From Kordiimonadaceae bacterium (GTDB lineage Bacteria > Pseudomonadota > Alphaproteobacteria > Sphingomonadales > Emcibacteraceae), in NCBI GenBank assembly GCA_024236295.1, contig JACKKT010000001.1:186001-250000 (forward strand): a stretch of 64,000 nt of DNA, given 5' to 3'. Within the stretch, counting starts at the first letter, position 1; every line of letters starts with the position of its first letter. The translations under genes and the position numbers were made by a program. Below the pieces are notes generated by a model. That model had not been told where the DNA came from. It saw only the letters and a program-made list of their open reading frames with translations, and searched no databases. Below are positions 45,409 through 55,580 of the stretch, piece after piece.

Positions 45409-46992
45409 ATGAATAATAAATTTTCCAATCTGAAGCTTGATTTATTCGGCGGCTTAACTTCTGCAATTGTGGCGCTTCCGCTTGCACTTGCATTTGGGGT
45501 TGCTTCCGGGTTGGGGCCAACAGCCGGACTTATTGGGGCAATCATTTTAGGTTTTTTTGCCTCTCTGCTCGGTGGAACACCCATGCAGATTTCCGGTCCG
45601 ACGGGTCCTATGACAGTCATTGTCGCTGGGCTTGCTTTAAAATATAGCGGCAATGGGGAAGTTATTTTTTCCATTATCATTTTATGTGGAATAATTCAGG
45701 CATTTTTTGGTATTTTCCGGCTTGGGGCATATGTGAATTATGTGCCACTCCCGGTAATATCCGGGTTCATGACCGGTATTGGATCAATAATCATTCTTAT
45801 GCAATTGTTACCGGTGCTTGGGGATTATTCAAATCATAATGGGTTGCGGGATATTATAGTAGCAATTCCCGATGCCATTAAAAACAGTCATGCTCCTTCT
45901 ATGATTTTTGGTTTGGTTACGTTTTTATTTGTAAAATTTTTTCCAAAAAAAATAAGCGGCAATATTCCTCCACAGCTATTGGCTCTTACGGCGGGAACGG
46001 CGATTGCGGCTTATTATTTTCCTGATCTTAAAACGATTGGAGAAATTTCAACATCAATGCCGGAATTAAGAAGTTTTTCCCCATCCTATAATATGTTACC
46101 AGAGATTATTACAGCATCATTCATGCTTGCATTATTGGGATCCATTGATACTCTTTTGACAGCAACAGTCGCTGATAAAATTACAAAAACAAAACATGAT
46201 TCAGACAAGGAACTGATTGCTCAGGGTATCGGGAATGCTCTGGTAGGATTTGTCGGAGGACTTCCCGGAGCAGGGGCGACCATGCGAACAGTGGTTAACA
46301 TTAAAGCAGGGGCTAAAACCCGTTTATCGGGGATGCTACATTCTGTCATTATGCTTATAGTCGTTGTTTTTCTGGCTTCTATTGCAGAAAAAATCCCGCT
46401 TTGTATTCTTGCTGGCATATTGCTTAAAGTAGGTATTGATATTATTGACTGGGATTTTTTAAGAAAGCTAAGATTTTATCCAAAAGATAAAGTTCTGTTA
46501 ATGTTTACTGTTTTGATCCTGACAATATTTTCAGATCTTGTGACATCAATTGGACTTGGACTTATTCTTTCGCACATGATTTATTCAAAAAAAATGCATA
46601 AATCACAGCTTAACCAGATTCAGGTTTTTGAAGTCGAAGAAGATGAAATCCCGGAATTTAACGAACTGGTTCTTATTGAAAAAGAAAATAGTCGCAGCGC
46701 ACGGGTGAAACTGAGCGGAACCCTGAATTACAGTGTTGTCAAAGATCTGACCCAGTTGATTAATAATGCAGCAACAAGCAGGCAAAATTTAATTCTGGAT
46801 TTTGAGGATATAGTCTCAATTGATATAAGCGTTGCGTCGGCTATAGAGGATATTTTAAAATCACTGAAAGGCGAAAAAACGGTTAAAATAAAAATTAAGA
46901 AGGATGATACCTATAATATGTTGCGTAGTCTGGGGATTTTAAATTTGATCGAAACTGCAAATATTCAGATTTTAGAAAATGATAGTAAATAA
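45409..46992 (+). CDS. SulP-family inorganic anion transporter with STAS domain
   Basis: The 527-residue protein has the SulP transporter domain with about 12-14 segments (residues 1-400). It begins LFGGLTSAIVALPLALAFG and has the SulP signature region MQISGPTGPM. A cytoplasmic STAS domain follows (about 420-520, containing LDFEDIVSIDISVASAIEDI). Substrates in this family include sulfate and bicarbonate; the sequence does not decide. Sulfotransferase and LysR genes nearby are mild hints toward sulfate, but bicarbonate is equally possible. Its stop is two bases before the next gene, so these form one operon. Confidence 0.92.
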   Translation: MNNKFSNLKLDLFGGLTSAIVALPLALAFGVASGLGPTAGLIGAIILGFFASLLGGTPMQISGPTGPMTVIVAGLALKYSGNGEVIFSIIILCGIIQAFFGIFRLGAYVNYVPLPVISGFMTGIGSIIILMQLLPVLGDYSNHNGLRDIIVAIPDAIKNSHAPSMIFGLVTFLFVKFFPKKISGNIPPQLLALTAGTAIAAYYFPDLKTIGEISTSMPELRSFSPSYNMLPEIITASFMLALLGSIDTLLTATVADKITKTKHDSDKELIAQGIGNALVGFVGGLPGAGATMRTVVNIKAGAKTRLSGMLHSVIMLIVVVFLASIAEKIPLCILAGILLKVGIDIIDWDFLRKLRFYPKDKVLLMFTVLILTIFSDLVTSIGLGLILSHMIYSKKMHKSQLNQIQVFEVEEDEIPEFNELVLIEKENSRSARVKLSGTLNYSVVKDLTQLINNAATSRQNLILDFEDIVSIDISVASAIEDILKSLKGEKTVKIKIKKDDTYNMLRSLGILNLIETANIQILENDSK

Positions 46993-46994
46993 AA

Positions 46995-47576
46995 ATGCCT
47001 TTTAAATTCAAACTTCAGCATCATATGGAGACACACCGCGAAACTTTATATAAGTTTCTGATTTTACTTGCTGTTCTAATTCTTTATTTCAGTTATTTAA
47101 GTTATGAATATGGAATTTTAACCGGCGGTATTGTCTCTGCCATCACATGGAGTTTTTTTGTCCTTTGTACACCCATTGCCGATGCTGGGTTTCTGCTTGA
47201 TTTTCCTATAAGACTGCTATTCGGTATCCGGATGTTTCATAGCGAACTGCTTGTCTGGACTATCGCTTTTTCAATTAATGGCTATACATTATATGATGAT
47301 CCTGCAATTTATGATAAAACTGTACTAACTGCACTTCTTAAAAAAATTATACTTACACCATATCCATATTGGAGCATCATTATTTTAAGCGGAATTGGTA
47401 CATTTTATTCTGTTTATTTTGGTGATGAAATGCTGGATGTTTTTCGCCACCGAGACAGGCAGAAATTCCATGAACATGGATTTAAATATCGTCTGATCGG
47501 TGCGATTACCTTGTTTGCGCTGATTTTTGCAGCCTATTATTTTCTTCTTTCAAAATTACAGATTGAAGTGTCTTAA
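46995..47576 (+). CDS. conserved membrane protein, partner of SulP transporter, function unknown
   Basis: The 193-residue protein shows four to five hydrophobic segments (about residues 19-40, 44-66, 83-100, 120-142 and 165-187) and no signal peptide or enzyme motif. It begins two bases after the SulP stop, so it is co-transcribed and probably coupled to that transporter. The charged loop between segments four and five (DEMLDVFRHRDRQKFHEHG) is rich in His and Asp. I do not recognise a family; a role as accessory subunit or regulator of anion transport is only inference from position. Confidence 0.7.
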   Translation: MPFKFKLQHHMETHRETLYKFLILLAVLILYFSYLSYEYGILTGGIVSAITWSFFVLCTPIADAGFLLDFPIRLLFGIRMFHSELLVWTIAFSINGYTLYDDPAIYDKTVLTALLKKIILTPYPYWSIIILSGIGTFYSVYFGDEMLDVFRHRDRQKFHEHGFKYRLIGAITLFALIFAAYYFLLSKLQIEVS

Positions 47577-47776
47577 TCTGGCCTCAGTAATATCGATAAT
47601 TTTGACTGTTGAGCATTATATTATTTATATAATATTATTCAGTATGAATTTGGCTTGTTATAGTTGAAAATCAAGGTTTATAAGGCGGCAGTCTTCAGTA
47701 AAAGGAACAGTTCTCTATTTTTTATTTTAATTTAAAACATAGTCTTAAAACTGCCGGAAGGCTTTTTGCAATTGCT

Positions 47777-49534
47777 TTGATTTGTATTTCGGCAGTAACC
47801 GGGTTTTCTGTGCCATTGTTTGCTTCTGATCAAATCACTTATCAGATAAACATCAGAGGACTGGAAGGCGTAGAATTTGAAAATGCACTAAGCATTTTTA
47901 AAGAGTCATCCATACTTGAAAATAAAAAATCTTCAAAGCTGATTTCACTCACCAATCTTAACGGGCGCATCGAAACAGATGTAGATCTTTTAAACCAGAT
48001 CATGCGATCCGAAGGTTATTATGGAGCAGTGATTACTGACCAGCTAGCACGTAAAAACAACCAGTTTGAAATTACATTAATGGTCACACCAGGGCCGGTT
48101 TATAGGTATGGGGACATCAAGATTGAATTTCAGGGCACTATTCCGAAAGAGGAGATAAAAGAGAAATTAAATAAATCATTGCTGATTAAGTCAGAACAGC
48201 CGGCAAGGGCACAACCGGTAAAATCAAGTCATGATAATATTCTGGTAACGCTTCCACATCTGGGATTTCCGTTTGTTCAGGATATTGATGATAATCTTGT
48301 GGTTGATCATCGTAGTCAGCTGATGAATGTCACTTTTACCATTGACACCGGACCAAGACGCCGGATGGGAACAGTAAAATTTGAAGGTCTGGGGACTGTC
48401 AATGAAAGCTTTGTGTCGAAATTTATTATATGGAATGAGGGGGATTCATATGAACAGCGGTATGTTGATGGTCTCCGGAACAGGTTATTACAGTCAAATT
48501 TATTTTCTGGCATCGACGTCAGCGTTACACCACGGGATCAGGATTTTGCAGATATCAGTGTAAAATTGACACCTGCAATGCAGCGTACTATCGGAACATC
48601 ATTGGGATATTCCACAGCGGAGGGGATTAGCGGGGAAGTTTCCTGGGAACATAGAAATATATTTGGCAGTGGACAGCGTCTGAATGTTATCGCTCACGCA
48701 GCCGAAATTGAACAGTCGCTGACAGGTCGGCTTGAAATTCCCCATTTTAAAAGGCTTGATCAGACCCTGTCCTTTGAAGGCGGCCTTAAACGGCAAAATA
48801 CAGATGCGTTCCTGGCCTATACCGTTAATACCCAAGCCGGGATTGACCGGGTGATTACTGATCATATTGCTCTTCTGGCCAATGTGGTTCTGGATTATAA
48901 TGTGGTCACGGATGCCCTTGGTAAAAATGACTTTATGCTAACCGCCCTGCCATTCGGCTTTCGCTGGGACAGTTCAGATGATCTTCTGGATCCAAGTTCC
49001 GGCCTGCGTGCATCGGTGATTACAGCGCCAAGCTTTGGTGTGGGCAAGACCAGTTTTACTTTTCTTAAAAGCGAAATCAGAGCCAGCGGATATTATCCTG
49101 TTACAGCAAAAAAGAATGTTGTTCTGGCACTAAGAACCCGTCTTGGCTCCATTGTTGGCGTTGAAAATGAAACTTTGCCTGCAACGAGCCGCTTTTTCTC
49201 CGGTGGCGGTGGGTCAATCAGGGGATATGCTTTTCAGCGAGTGGGACCACTTGCAGTCAATGGTGATCCGCTTGGGGGACGGTCGGTTTCGGAAATTGCC
49301 GGAGAGGTCAGATTTAAATTTGAAAATAATCTGGGGCTGGTTCTTTTTTCTGAAGGCGGAAATGTCTATCTGGATACGATGCCTAAATTCAGTGATTTTC
49401 GATGGGCGGCCGGTATTGGGGCCCGTTACAGTACCGGGTTCGGCCCGATACGCTTTGATATTGCCCTGCCGCTTAACAGAAGGACGGGAGACAGCAGTTT
49501 TCAGATCTATATTAGTTTAGGGCAGGCTTTTTGA
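47777..49534 (+). CDS. tamA: outer-membrane translocation and assembly protein TamA (BamA family)
   Basis: The protein has about 570 residues after the signal peptide: POTRA-like domains (about residues 20-260; for example YRYGDIKIEFQG and GPRRRMGTVKFEGLG) and an Omp85 16-strand barrel, with FFSGGGGSIRGYAFQRVGP as the lid-lock VRGY-type motif. It acts with TamB in outer-membrane assembly. The only ordinary start is a TTG at 47777, which would leave a signal peptide without a positive N-terminus. The frame is open back to 47702, and an ATT at 47717 with AAAGGAAC ten bases upstream would give a normal signal peptide. The true start may therefore be non-canonical, or a base may be altered. Its stop overlaps the tamB ATG. 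Confidence 0.9.
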   Translation: MICISAVTGFSVPLFASDQITYQINIRGLEGVEFENALSIFKESSILENKKSSKLISLTNLNGRIETDVDLLNQIMRSEGYYGAVITDQLARKNNQFEITLMVTPGPVYRYGDIKIEFQGTIPKEEIKEKLNKSLLIKSEQPARAQPVKSSHDNILVTLPHLGFPFVQDIDDNLVVDHRSQLMNVTFTIDTGPRRRMGTVKFEGLGTVNESFVSKFIIWNEGDSYEQRYVDGLRNRLLQSNLFSGIDVSVTPRDQDFADISVKLTPAMQRTIGTSLGYSTAEGISGEVSWEHRNIFGSGQRLNVIAHAAEIEQSLTGRLEIPHFKRLDQTLSFEGGLKRQNTDAFLAYTVNTQAGIDRVITDHIALLANVVLDYNVVTDALGKNDFMLTALPFGFRWDSSDDLLDPSSGLRASVITAPSFGVGKTSFTFLKSEIRASGYYPVTAKKNVVLALRTRLGSIVGVENETLPATSRFFSGGGGSIRGYAFQRVGPLAVNGDPLGGRSVSEIAGEVRFKFENNLGLVLFSEGGNVYLDTMPKFSDFRWAAGIGARYSTGFGPIRFDIALPLNRRTGDSSFQIYISLGQAF

Positions 49535-52500
49535 TGGCTGATATTAATTCTTATCTGAATAAATTTTCCTTACGAAAGCTGGCAAAATATCTGGGTGGTC
49601 TGCTTGGGTTATTATTTCTCGGAATAATCGTCATTCTTTTTTATCTGAGTACACAGGCCGGGCGGGATCAGATTACGAGATATATCAATAATGCACTTAA
49701 ATCGGATGATGGTGCCATTATTATTTCAAAACTGGAAGGGGCGTTATATTCAGAAATTCGGATCCCGAATATAAGTTTTATCGATCGTGATGGCTCATGG
49801 CTAGAAATTGAAAACACGAAAATTTACTGGTCTCTTGGAGATCTTTTCAACGGGAGATTATCTGTTGCGCAGTTAAGCGCCGATCAGGTCAATTTTATGC
49901 GTAACCCAGTTGGTAATAATGAGCAGGAAACAGGAGAAAAAGACCAGTTTACGATTCCGGAACTTCCAATAGATATTTACATTGACCGATTTGAAATTGG
50001 CCGGATTAATGTATCAGAAAATATTACCAAAAAAATTTCAACCTTAACGGCTAATGGTCTTTTAATGCTGACAGAAAATAATGGACTTCTGACCAAATTT
50101 AATCTGCTGACAGTGTCGGGATCAGACAGTGATTTGTCTGGGGATCAGATCCTTGTCGATATTTCCTATCCCAAAACCGGTGAAGCCCTGAACGTGGATA
50201 TTGGCTTAAACGCACCGGAAGACGGGCTTTTTGTTGCGCTGGCCGGAATTGAACCCCGACAATCAATCAGCGCCCATTTTAATGGAACCGGACCAATTGA
50301 TAACTGGAGCGGCAAACTCGAAGCCCGTGCAAGCAGTAAAGTTTTTGCCATGGCAGGGGTCAATTACAGAAATGGTGAATTCTCGCTACAATCAAATTTT
50401 GATCCGAGTGGATTTGTCAGTGGTGAGGTAGCCAGTTTGATAGGCAATGCAAATTCGCTTGAACTGGTCATCGCCCCCACGGATCAGGCGGATATGTCAG
50501 CCCTTAAGCTTATGTATCAGGCAAAAATTTTGACATTAAATGCAAATGGAATAATCAGTGCAGAAAAACCGGAAAATGCGGACGGTATCATTTTTGATGC
50601 CGAGCTTAAAGACACTGAACCACTGAACAGTTTAATAAATCCCGCATACATAGAACCATTTAAACTAAAAGGAAGGCTGGATAATCCGCTCCAGTCCCTA
50701 AAAATCACTCTCGATATTGACGGCGCAAATTTAGGTCAACTCGAAAATGGCGAGGTTTCCATTTCCGCTTTATTATCCGGCCATTTTGAAACGCTTTTTG
50801 ATAATGGTAAAATTATAAATTCATCGAGCGGTAAACTTACTTCACTGAAAATGAAAAATGAAGGAAAAGCTCAGGCACTTTTCAATAAGGACCTAAACTG
50901 GTCTACGGGTATTGAATATGATTTGACAACATCCACAATTAGCATCGACCGCCTTTCCCTGGAGAATGAATTTGCAAAACTAACGAGTAATGGCACTTTT
51001 AACACTACGGACGGTCAATTGACCGGCACAATATCAACTGTTGTTGACAATATAGCGGGCCTTGCTGAAAAATTGGAAATAACCCCTGCAATAGCTGGCA
51101 TGGCCGAATTTTCAGCACAGATATCACGAACGGGAATGGAAAGTCCGCTTTCCGCCGATCTTGATCTAAAGACAACGGGTCTTGATCTTGGCAATGATCT
51201 GATCAATGAAATCATTGGCGATCATCCGACATTCAGGGCAAAAATCAGGCAGAATGCTGACGGCGCCATTACCCTTTCTGATACGGTTTTAAACGGCACT
51301 TATACAAGCCTGAATGCGGCCGGTGAATTATCAGCCGATCAGGAATTTGAACATTCAGATTTTACGCTTTCCATTTCCGATATGGATAAGATAGATAGCC
51401 TTGAAGGCGCTGCCCTTGCCGGGAATATTGATATCAACGGCACCCTGGAAGGGGATGTGAGCGCACCAAAAGTCACCCTTGAAACTGTCTTTGACAGTTT
51501 GGATATTCAGGGTATTGAGCTTGAGAATTTTAAAGCGCAGTTAAAAGCCGATGATATTATCAATGCGCCAAGGGCAGAACTGATCCTGAAGAGCGGAACC
51601 AGTTTGGGCGCTCTGTCATTATCATCGGAATTTTTGAGCGAGCAGAATGGGTATAAAATTGAGGGAATTCAAATTTCCCTCGGTGCGTTCGAGGCAACGG
51701 GATCAATCGACCTGCCGACGGGGAAACCCGTGAAAGGGTCAATTTCCATTACCACTGATGAAAATAAAAGTCATCAGGCAGGCGTGGAAGGGGTAGTCAC
51801 TGCAAAAATTGATCTTTCTGATCAGGAAAATATACAGGATATTGTTTTTGATGGCACTCTGGAAAATCTTACCCTGCCGCTCACCGGGCGTGGTCTGTTG
51901 AGCATTCAGTCTGCAAAAATTAATGCGGATGCAAGGCTGTTTGAGCAAAAACCAATTTTTAAGGTCAGTGCTGCAATTGAAAAATTGATGCATCCTCTCG
52001 TTCAGGCGGATCAAGCCAGTATCAGTGCAAGTCAGGATGATAAGGACCTTTCCTTCAGTTTAAGTGCAGCTGGAAGCGCAGTAATGCCCTATCATGTGAC
52101 GGCAACCGGAAAATCAACGGATGATCTTAATGATATTCTTGTCACACTTGAGGGGGATATTGACCAGACCGATTTTAATCTGGCGGAACCCGCCCATATT
52201 TTAATGGGGGAGAAGTCTTTTGAGCTTTTGCCATTCAACCTAAAAATGGGTGAGGGGGATATATCCGGGCATTTTAATAAAGGAGGTACTGATTTTGAGG
52301 TTAATCTCACCCTAAATAAAATAGCTATCAGACCATTTTCGGTTTTATTACAGGATAGACCAATGGTGGGGCAGTTGGACGGCCAGATAGGCATTGATGG
52401 TAAGGATAATATATTATCCGGCAATTATTCTTTAAGTATAAGCAATCTGGGCCTTGAAAGTTATCGCTCACTTGGCGAGCAGAGAATAGAATTAACCGCT

Positions 52501-53919
52501 GCAGGCACCATCAATAATGATACACTAAGTTTGAACGGTGTACTTAAAGAGGATGGAGCAAACAAGGCGGATTATTCAGCAACTCTGCCATTAAATGTTG
52601 ATTTTAGTGCATCAAAAATTGAAGTGGTCACGGAAAATCCGTTCTCGGCAACCCTGAACTGGAATAACGATATTGGATCAATCTGGCCTATGTTTAATTT
52701 GGCAAGTGATGATTTGAGAGGGGAACTTACCGCAAAATTAAATTTTGGAGGTACGCTTTCAAATCCTGACCTGGACGGAAGTCTCAACCTTTTAAATGGT
52801 CATTATGAAAATTTAAAAGCGGGGTTTGTTGCTGACAATATAACTATGATTGCCGGAATAAAGGACCGTGAGATCAAACTGGAATCCTTTACCGCAACAG
52901 ACGGCGAGGAGGGTAAGATAAGCGCAAGTGGGTTAGTAAATCTTGATGAAGATTTTAATTATACTGCCGAAGCGACGCTTAACCTTGTCAATGCCCATCT
53001 GGTTCGCCAGCCGGAGCTTCAGATCATTGCCTCTTCTGATTTATCTTTCGTCAAAAATGAAACGTCTGCTAATTTAAGCGGGAAAATCATTGTTGATAAT
53101 GCCAGTATAGGGGCAATTGAACAAAGCGCGCCGGAAATTGTCCAGCTTGATGTTACCGAAATTAACAGTGAAGGGCTTGAAATAAATAATAATAATGAAC
53201 CCGTCAAACCCATCAATCTTGATCTGACCCTTGATGTGCCAGGGAAATTATTTATCCGCAGTTACGGGCTTGATTCAGAATGGAAAGCCGATCTGGCGGT
53301 GAAAGGAACATCGGAAGAACCCATGGTCAACGGGACCGCGTCCCTTATTCGCGGTTTTTTTGAATTTTCCGGCAAGCGGTTTATACTGACCAGAGGCAAT
53401 TTGACATTCCCTGAAGACGGATCAAACGATCCCATAGCCGATGTGGAAGCGGAACACCAGCTCAGTGACCTGCTGGCAAAATTGAATATCACCGGCCGGG
53501 TCAGCAAACCGACCATTAAAATGAGCTCTAACCCTTATTTGCCGGAAAATGAACTGATGGCACGGATATTGTTTGGAACCTCCGTGTCCGAGCTTTCGGC
53601 CGTGGAACTGGTGCAACTGGCATCCGCCGTACATTCAATGTCCAATGGCGGCGGGCAGGGCTTTATGGGCGGGATCAGAAATGCCATCGGCATTGACAGG
53701 CTTTCTATTGATAATGATGCGTCCCGCGAATATGGCACCACCATTACCGGCGGAAAATATCTGACCAACAATGTTTATGTGGAAGTATCAACCGCGCCGG
53801 CCACCGGCGAGACATCAACGGCCGTGGAAGTTGATCTGACTAAAAACCTTTCTTTGGTTACCAAAAGGACGCTTGACCATGATAACAGTCTGTCAATTCG
53901 CTGGTCCTGGGATTACTGA
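49534..53919 (+). CDS. tamB: translocation and assembly module protein TamB (AsmA-like lipid-transfer family)
   Basis: This 1,461-residue protein has an N-terminal membrane anchor (about residues 15-42), a very long periplasmic stretch of beta-rich repeats and the C-terminal TamB domain (about the last 380 residues), which has the signature RGFFEFSGKRFILTRGNL and LPENELMARILFGTSVSELS. It spans the periplasm as a grooved beta-taco and works with TamA in outer-membrane protein or phospholipid transport. The ATG at 49534 overlaps the TamA stop by one base (TGATG). A TTG one codon earlier is possible. The family length is about 1,200-1,500. Confidence 0.95.
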   Translation: MADINSYLNKFSLRKLAKYLGGLLGLLFLGIIVILFYLSTQAGRDQITRYINNALKSDDGAIIISKLEGALYSEIRIPNISFIDRDGSWLEIENTKIYWSLGDLFNGRLSVAQLSADQVNFMRNPVGNNEQETGEKDQFTIPELPIDIYIDRFEIGRINVSENITKKISTLTANGLLMLTENNGLLTKFNLLTVSGSDSDLSGDQILVDISYPKTGEALNVDIGLNAPEDGLFVALAGIEPRQSISAHFNGTGPIDNWSGKLEARASSKVFAMAGVNYRNGEFSLQSNFDPSGFVSGEVASLIGNANSLELVIAPTDQADMSALKLMYQAKILTLNANGIISAEKPENADGIIFDAELKDTEPLNSLINPAYIEPFKLKGRLDNPLQSLKITLDIDGANLGQLENGEVSISALLSGHFETLFDNGKIINSSSGKLTSLKMKNEGKAQALFNKDLNWSTGIEYDLTTSTISIDRLSLENEFAKLTSNGTFNTTDGQLTGTISTVVDNIAGLAEKLEITPAIAGMAEFSAQISRTGMESPLSADLDLKTTGLDLGNDLINEIIGDHPTFRAKIRQNADGAITLSDTVLNGTYTSLNAAGELSADQEFEHSDFTLSISDMDKIDSLEGAALAGNIDINGTLEGDVSAPKVTLETVFDSLDIQGIELENFKAQLKADDIINAPRAELILKSGTSLGALSLSSEFLSEQNGYKIEGIQISLGAFEATGSIDLPTGKPVKGSISITTDENKSHQAGVEGVVTAKIDLSDQENIQDIVFDGTLENLTLPLTGRGLLSIQSAKINADARLFEQKPIFKVSAAIEKLMHPLVQADQASISASQDDKDLSFSLSAAGSAVMPYHVTATGKSTDDLNDILVTLEGDIDQTDFNLAEPAHILMGEKSFELLPFNLKMGEGDISGHFNKGGTDFEVNLTLNKIAIRPFSVLLQDRPMVGQLDGQIGIDGKDNILSGNYSLSISNLGLESYRSLGEQRIELTAAGTINNDTLSLNGVLKEDGANKADYSATLPLNVDFSASKIEVVTENPFSATLNWNNDIGSIWPMFNLASDDLRGELTAKLNFGGTLSNPDLDGSLNLLNGHYENLKAGFVADNITMIAGIKDREIKLESFTATDGEEGKISASGLVNLDEDFNYTAEATLNLVNAHLVRQPELQIIASSDLSFVKNETSANLSGKIIVDNASIGAIEQSAPEIVQLDVTEINSEGLEINNNNEPVKPINLDLTLDVPGKLFIRSYGLDSEWKADLAVKGTSEEPMVNGTASLIRGFFEFSGKRFILTRGNLTFPEDGSNDPIADVEAEHQLSDLLAKLNITGRVSKPTIKMSSNPYLPENELMARILFGTSVSELSAVELVQLASAVHSMSNGGGQGFMGGIRNAIGIDRLSIDNDASREYGTTITGGKYLTNNVYVEVSTAPATGETSTAVEVDLTKNLSLVTKRTLDHDNSLSIRWSWDY

Positions 53920-54029
53920 TCTGGATTAAATATAGCTCTAAGCGATTGTATTTTTTCACGATGTTGATATGATAATGTAGGGAGTATGGAAATTGCCGTA
54001 TATTGATAAATATAGGGGCGGTTTACATT

Positions 54030-55031
54030 ATGGAAAATCTGAAAATTTCTGATCAAATAAAGCAAAGTATTATTTATTTACTACTTTTTATTTTTTGTCC
54101 TCTTTATTCGGTTTCGGCACAGGCCCAGAACGCAAATGAACTGGCTAAAAGTCTGCCGGAAAAGGATTTTGATTATCCCTGGGATGTTAAAGTTTTTGAT
54201 CTGCCGAAATCAAAGAATGGTATCGCATATCGGATTTATGTTAGATTACCAATTGAGCCGCCGAAAGAAGGGGAAAAATCATCCAGCTTCTATTTTCTTG
54301 ATCCGCTTGCCTTATTTACCCCCGCCGCGGCGATGAGTTACAATTATGAATATTTCAATTATATACCGAGTGCCTATTTCATCGGTATCGGTTATCAGAA
54401 TGAAGCCGATGGTCACTGGAAAGAAGAAAACAGAACCCGTGATTATACGCCGACAGCCTTTGCCCCGCCAAATAAAGATCATTTTCTGTCAGGAAATCCA
54501 GTAGATTATGAAAATTCCGGCGGTGCAGATGCATTTCTGGACGTCGTCAGGGACGACATAATTCCCTTTATTGAAACAAAATATGAGGTTGATGAGGAAG
54601 ACAGGGTATTAATTGGCAAATCAATGAGTGGGTTGCTGGCAGCACATGCTCTGATGACACGACCGGGCATGTTTAAACGATATCTGATTATCAGTCCGGC
54701 AATATGGTGGGATGATTTTTTATATCCAAGAATGGACCGTGCCATAATGAAAACGGCGGAAAACACAAAAAACACAAAATATCCGTTTGAGACACGCGCC
54801 TATTTTGCCGTAGGTGAGGCAGAAGAAAGGATGAGTCTTGTAACTGATCTTTATGTATTATTTAATTCATTGCAGCGCAGGTTTGATCCGAAGCTGAAAG
54901 TCAATATTGATGTTTTGGAGGGTGAGCAGCATGAGGGGGTTTTTCCGGCGGCCTTTATGCGGGGTATTGCTGCCGTTTATGCTGATGAGGAAAAGCGAAA
55001 GCCGTCATCATCACCATTTCACTGGAAATGA
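54030..55031 (+). CDS. secreted alpha/beta-hydrolase (esterase of the Fes/IroE-like type)
   Basis: The 333-residue protein has a signal peptide (about residues 1-30, ending in VSAQAQ) and an alpha/beta-hydrolase domain with nucleophile motif GKSMSGLLAAH (Ser in G-x-S-x-x-G), IIPFIETKYEVD and the C-terminal catalytic His in GEQHEGVFPAAF. This layout fits the putative esterase family that includes enterochelin esterases and esterase D. Natural substrate unknown. ATG 54030 was chosen because AGGGGCGG lies about ten bases upstream; a TTG at 54003 is an unlikely alternative. It is convergent with the MarR gene. Confidence 0.82.
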   Translation: MENLKISDQIKQSIIYLLLFIFCPLYSVSAQAQNANELAKSLPEKDFDYPWDVKVFDLPKSKNGIAYRIYVRLPIEPPKEGEKSSSFYFLDPLALFTPAAAMSYNYEYFNYIPSAYFIGIGYQNEADGHWKEENRTRDYTPTAFAPPNKDHFLSGNPVDYENSGGADAFLDVVRDDIIPFIETKYEVDEEDRVLIGKSMSGLLAAHALMTRPGMFKRYLIISPAIWWDDFLYPRMDRAIMKTAENTKNTKYPFETRAYFAVGEAEERMSLVTDLYVLFNSLQRRFDPKLKVNIDVLEGEQHEGVFPAAFMRGIAAVYADEEKRKPSSSPFHWK

Positions 55032-55045
55032 AAATATATTGTTAT

Positions 55046-55519
55046 TTAATCGATTGAAAATTCACCAACATCAAGAATGGGGGAAGCATCTATATCCTCG
55101 GCGTCCATCATTGTTGCAATACGTTGCAATGAACTGATGAGCATTGTTTTTTCCCAGACTTCAAGTTTACCATATTCTCTTAAAAAACCGGCCTGGAGAA
55201 GTTCCGGAGCTTCTTCAAGCTTCAATTTTCCTTTCTCGGTCAGGCAGACCATAATATTACGTCTGTCTTTTTCGCTGCGTTCGCGGCGAACCAGATCCGA
55301 TTTCTCAAGCCTGTCAATAATAGATGTAATTGTCGCCTGACTTAGGGCAACATTGCGGGCAATCACTGTCGGTGAAACCTTGCCGGTTTTTCTCATTTCT
55401 GTCATGACAACCAGCTGCGGGGCGGTAAGCCCGGATTCTTTTAATAGTTTTTTTGATTGTAAATCAATCGCACGGGTAATGCGTCTTATTGAAATAATTA
55501 TATCGTCATATTCGCTCAT
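55046..55519 (-). CDS. MarR-family transcriptional regulator
   Basis: The 157-residue protein has the MarR winged-helix domain: LTAPQLVVMTEM, VSPTVIARNVALSQATITSIIDRLE (recognition helix, about residues 50-75), then LVRRERSEKDRRNIMVCLTEKG, the beta-wing. ATG 55519 has AAGGG seven bases upstream; a GTG six codons earlier has no ribosome site. It lies next to the M20 hydrolase gene on the same strand and may regulate it or the neighbouring transport operon. Ligand unknown. Confidence 0.9.
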   Translation of the reverse strand: MSEYDDIIISIRRITRAIDLQSKKLLKESGLTAPQLVVMTEMRKTGKVSPTVIARNVALSQATITSIIDRLEKSDLVRRERSEKDRRNIMVCLTEKGKLKLEEAPELLQAGFLREYGKLEVWEKTMLISSLQRIATMMDAEDIDASPILDVGEFSID

Positions 55520-55580
55520 TTCTCTGCCCTTAAACACTTTATTTGATGAGTTTAATTATAACCGGGTCAATAGCAAATTA

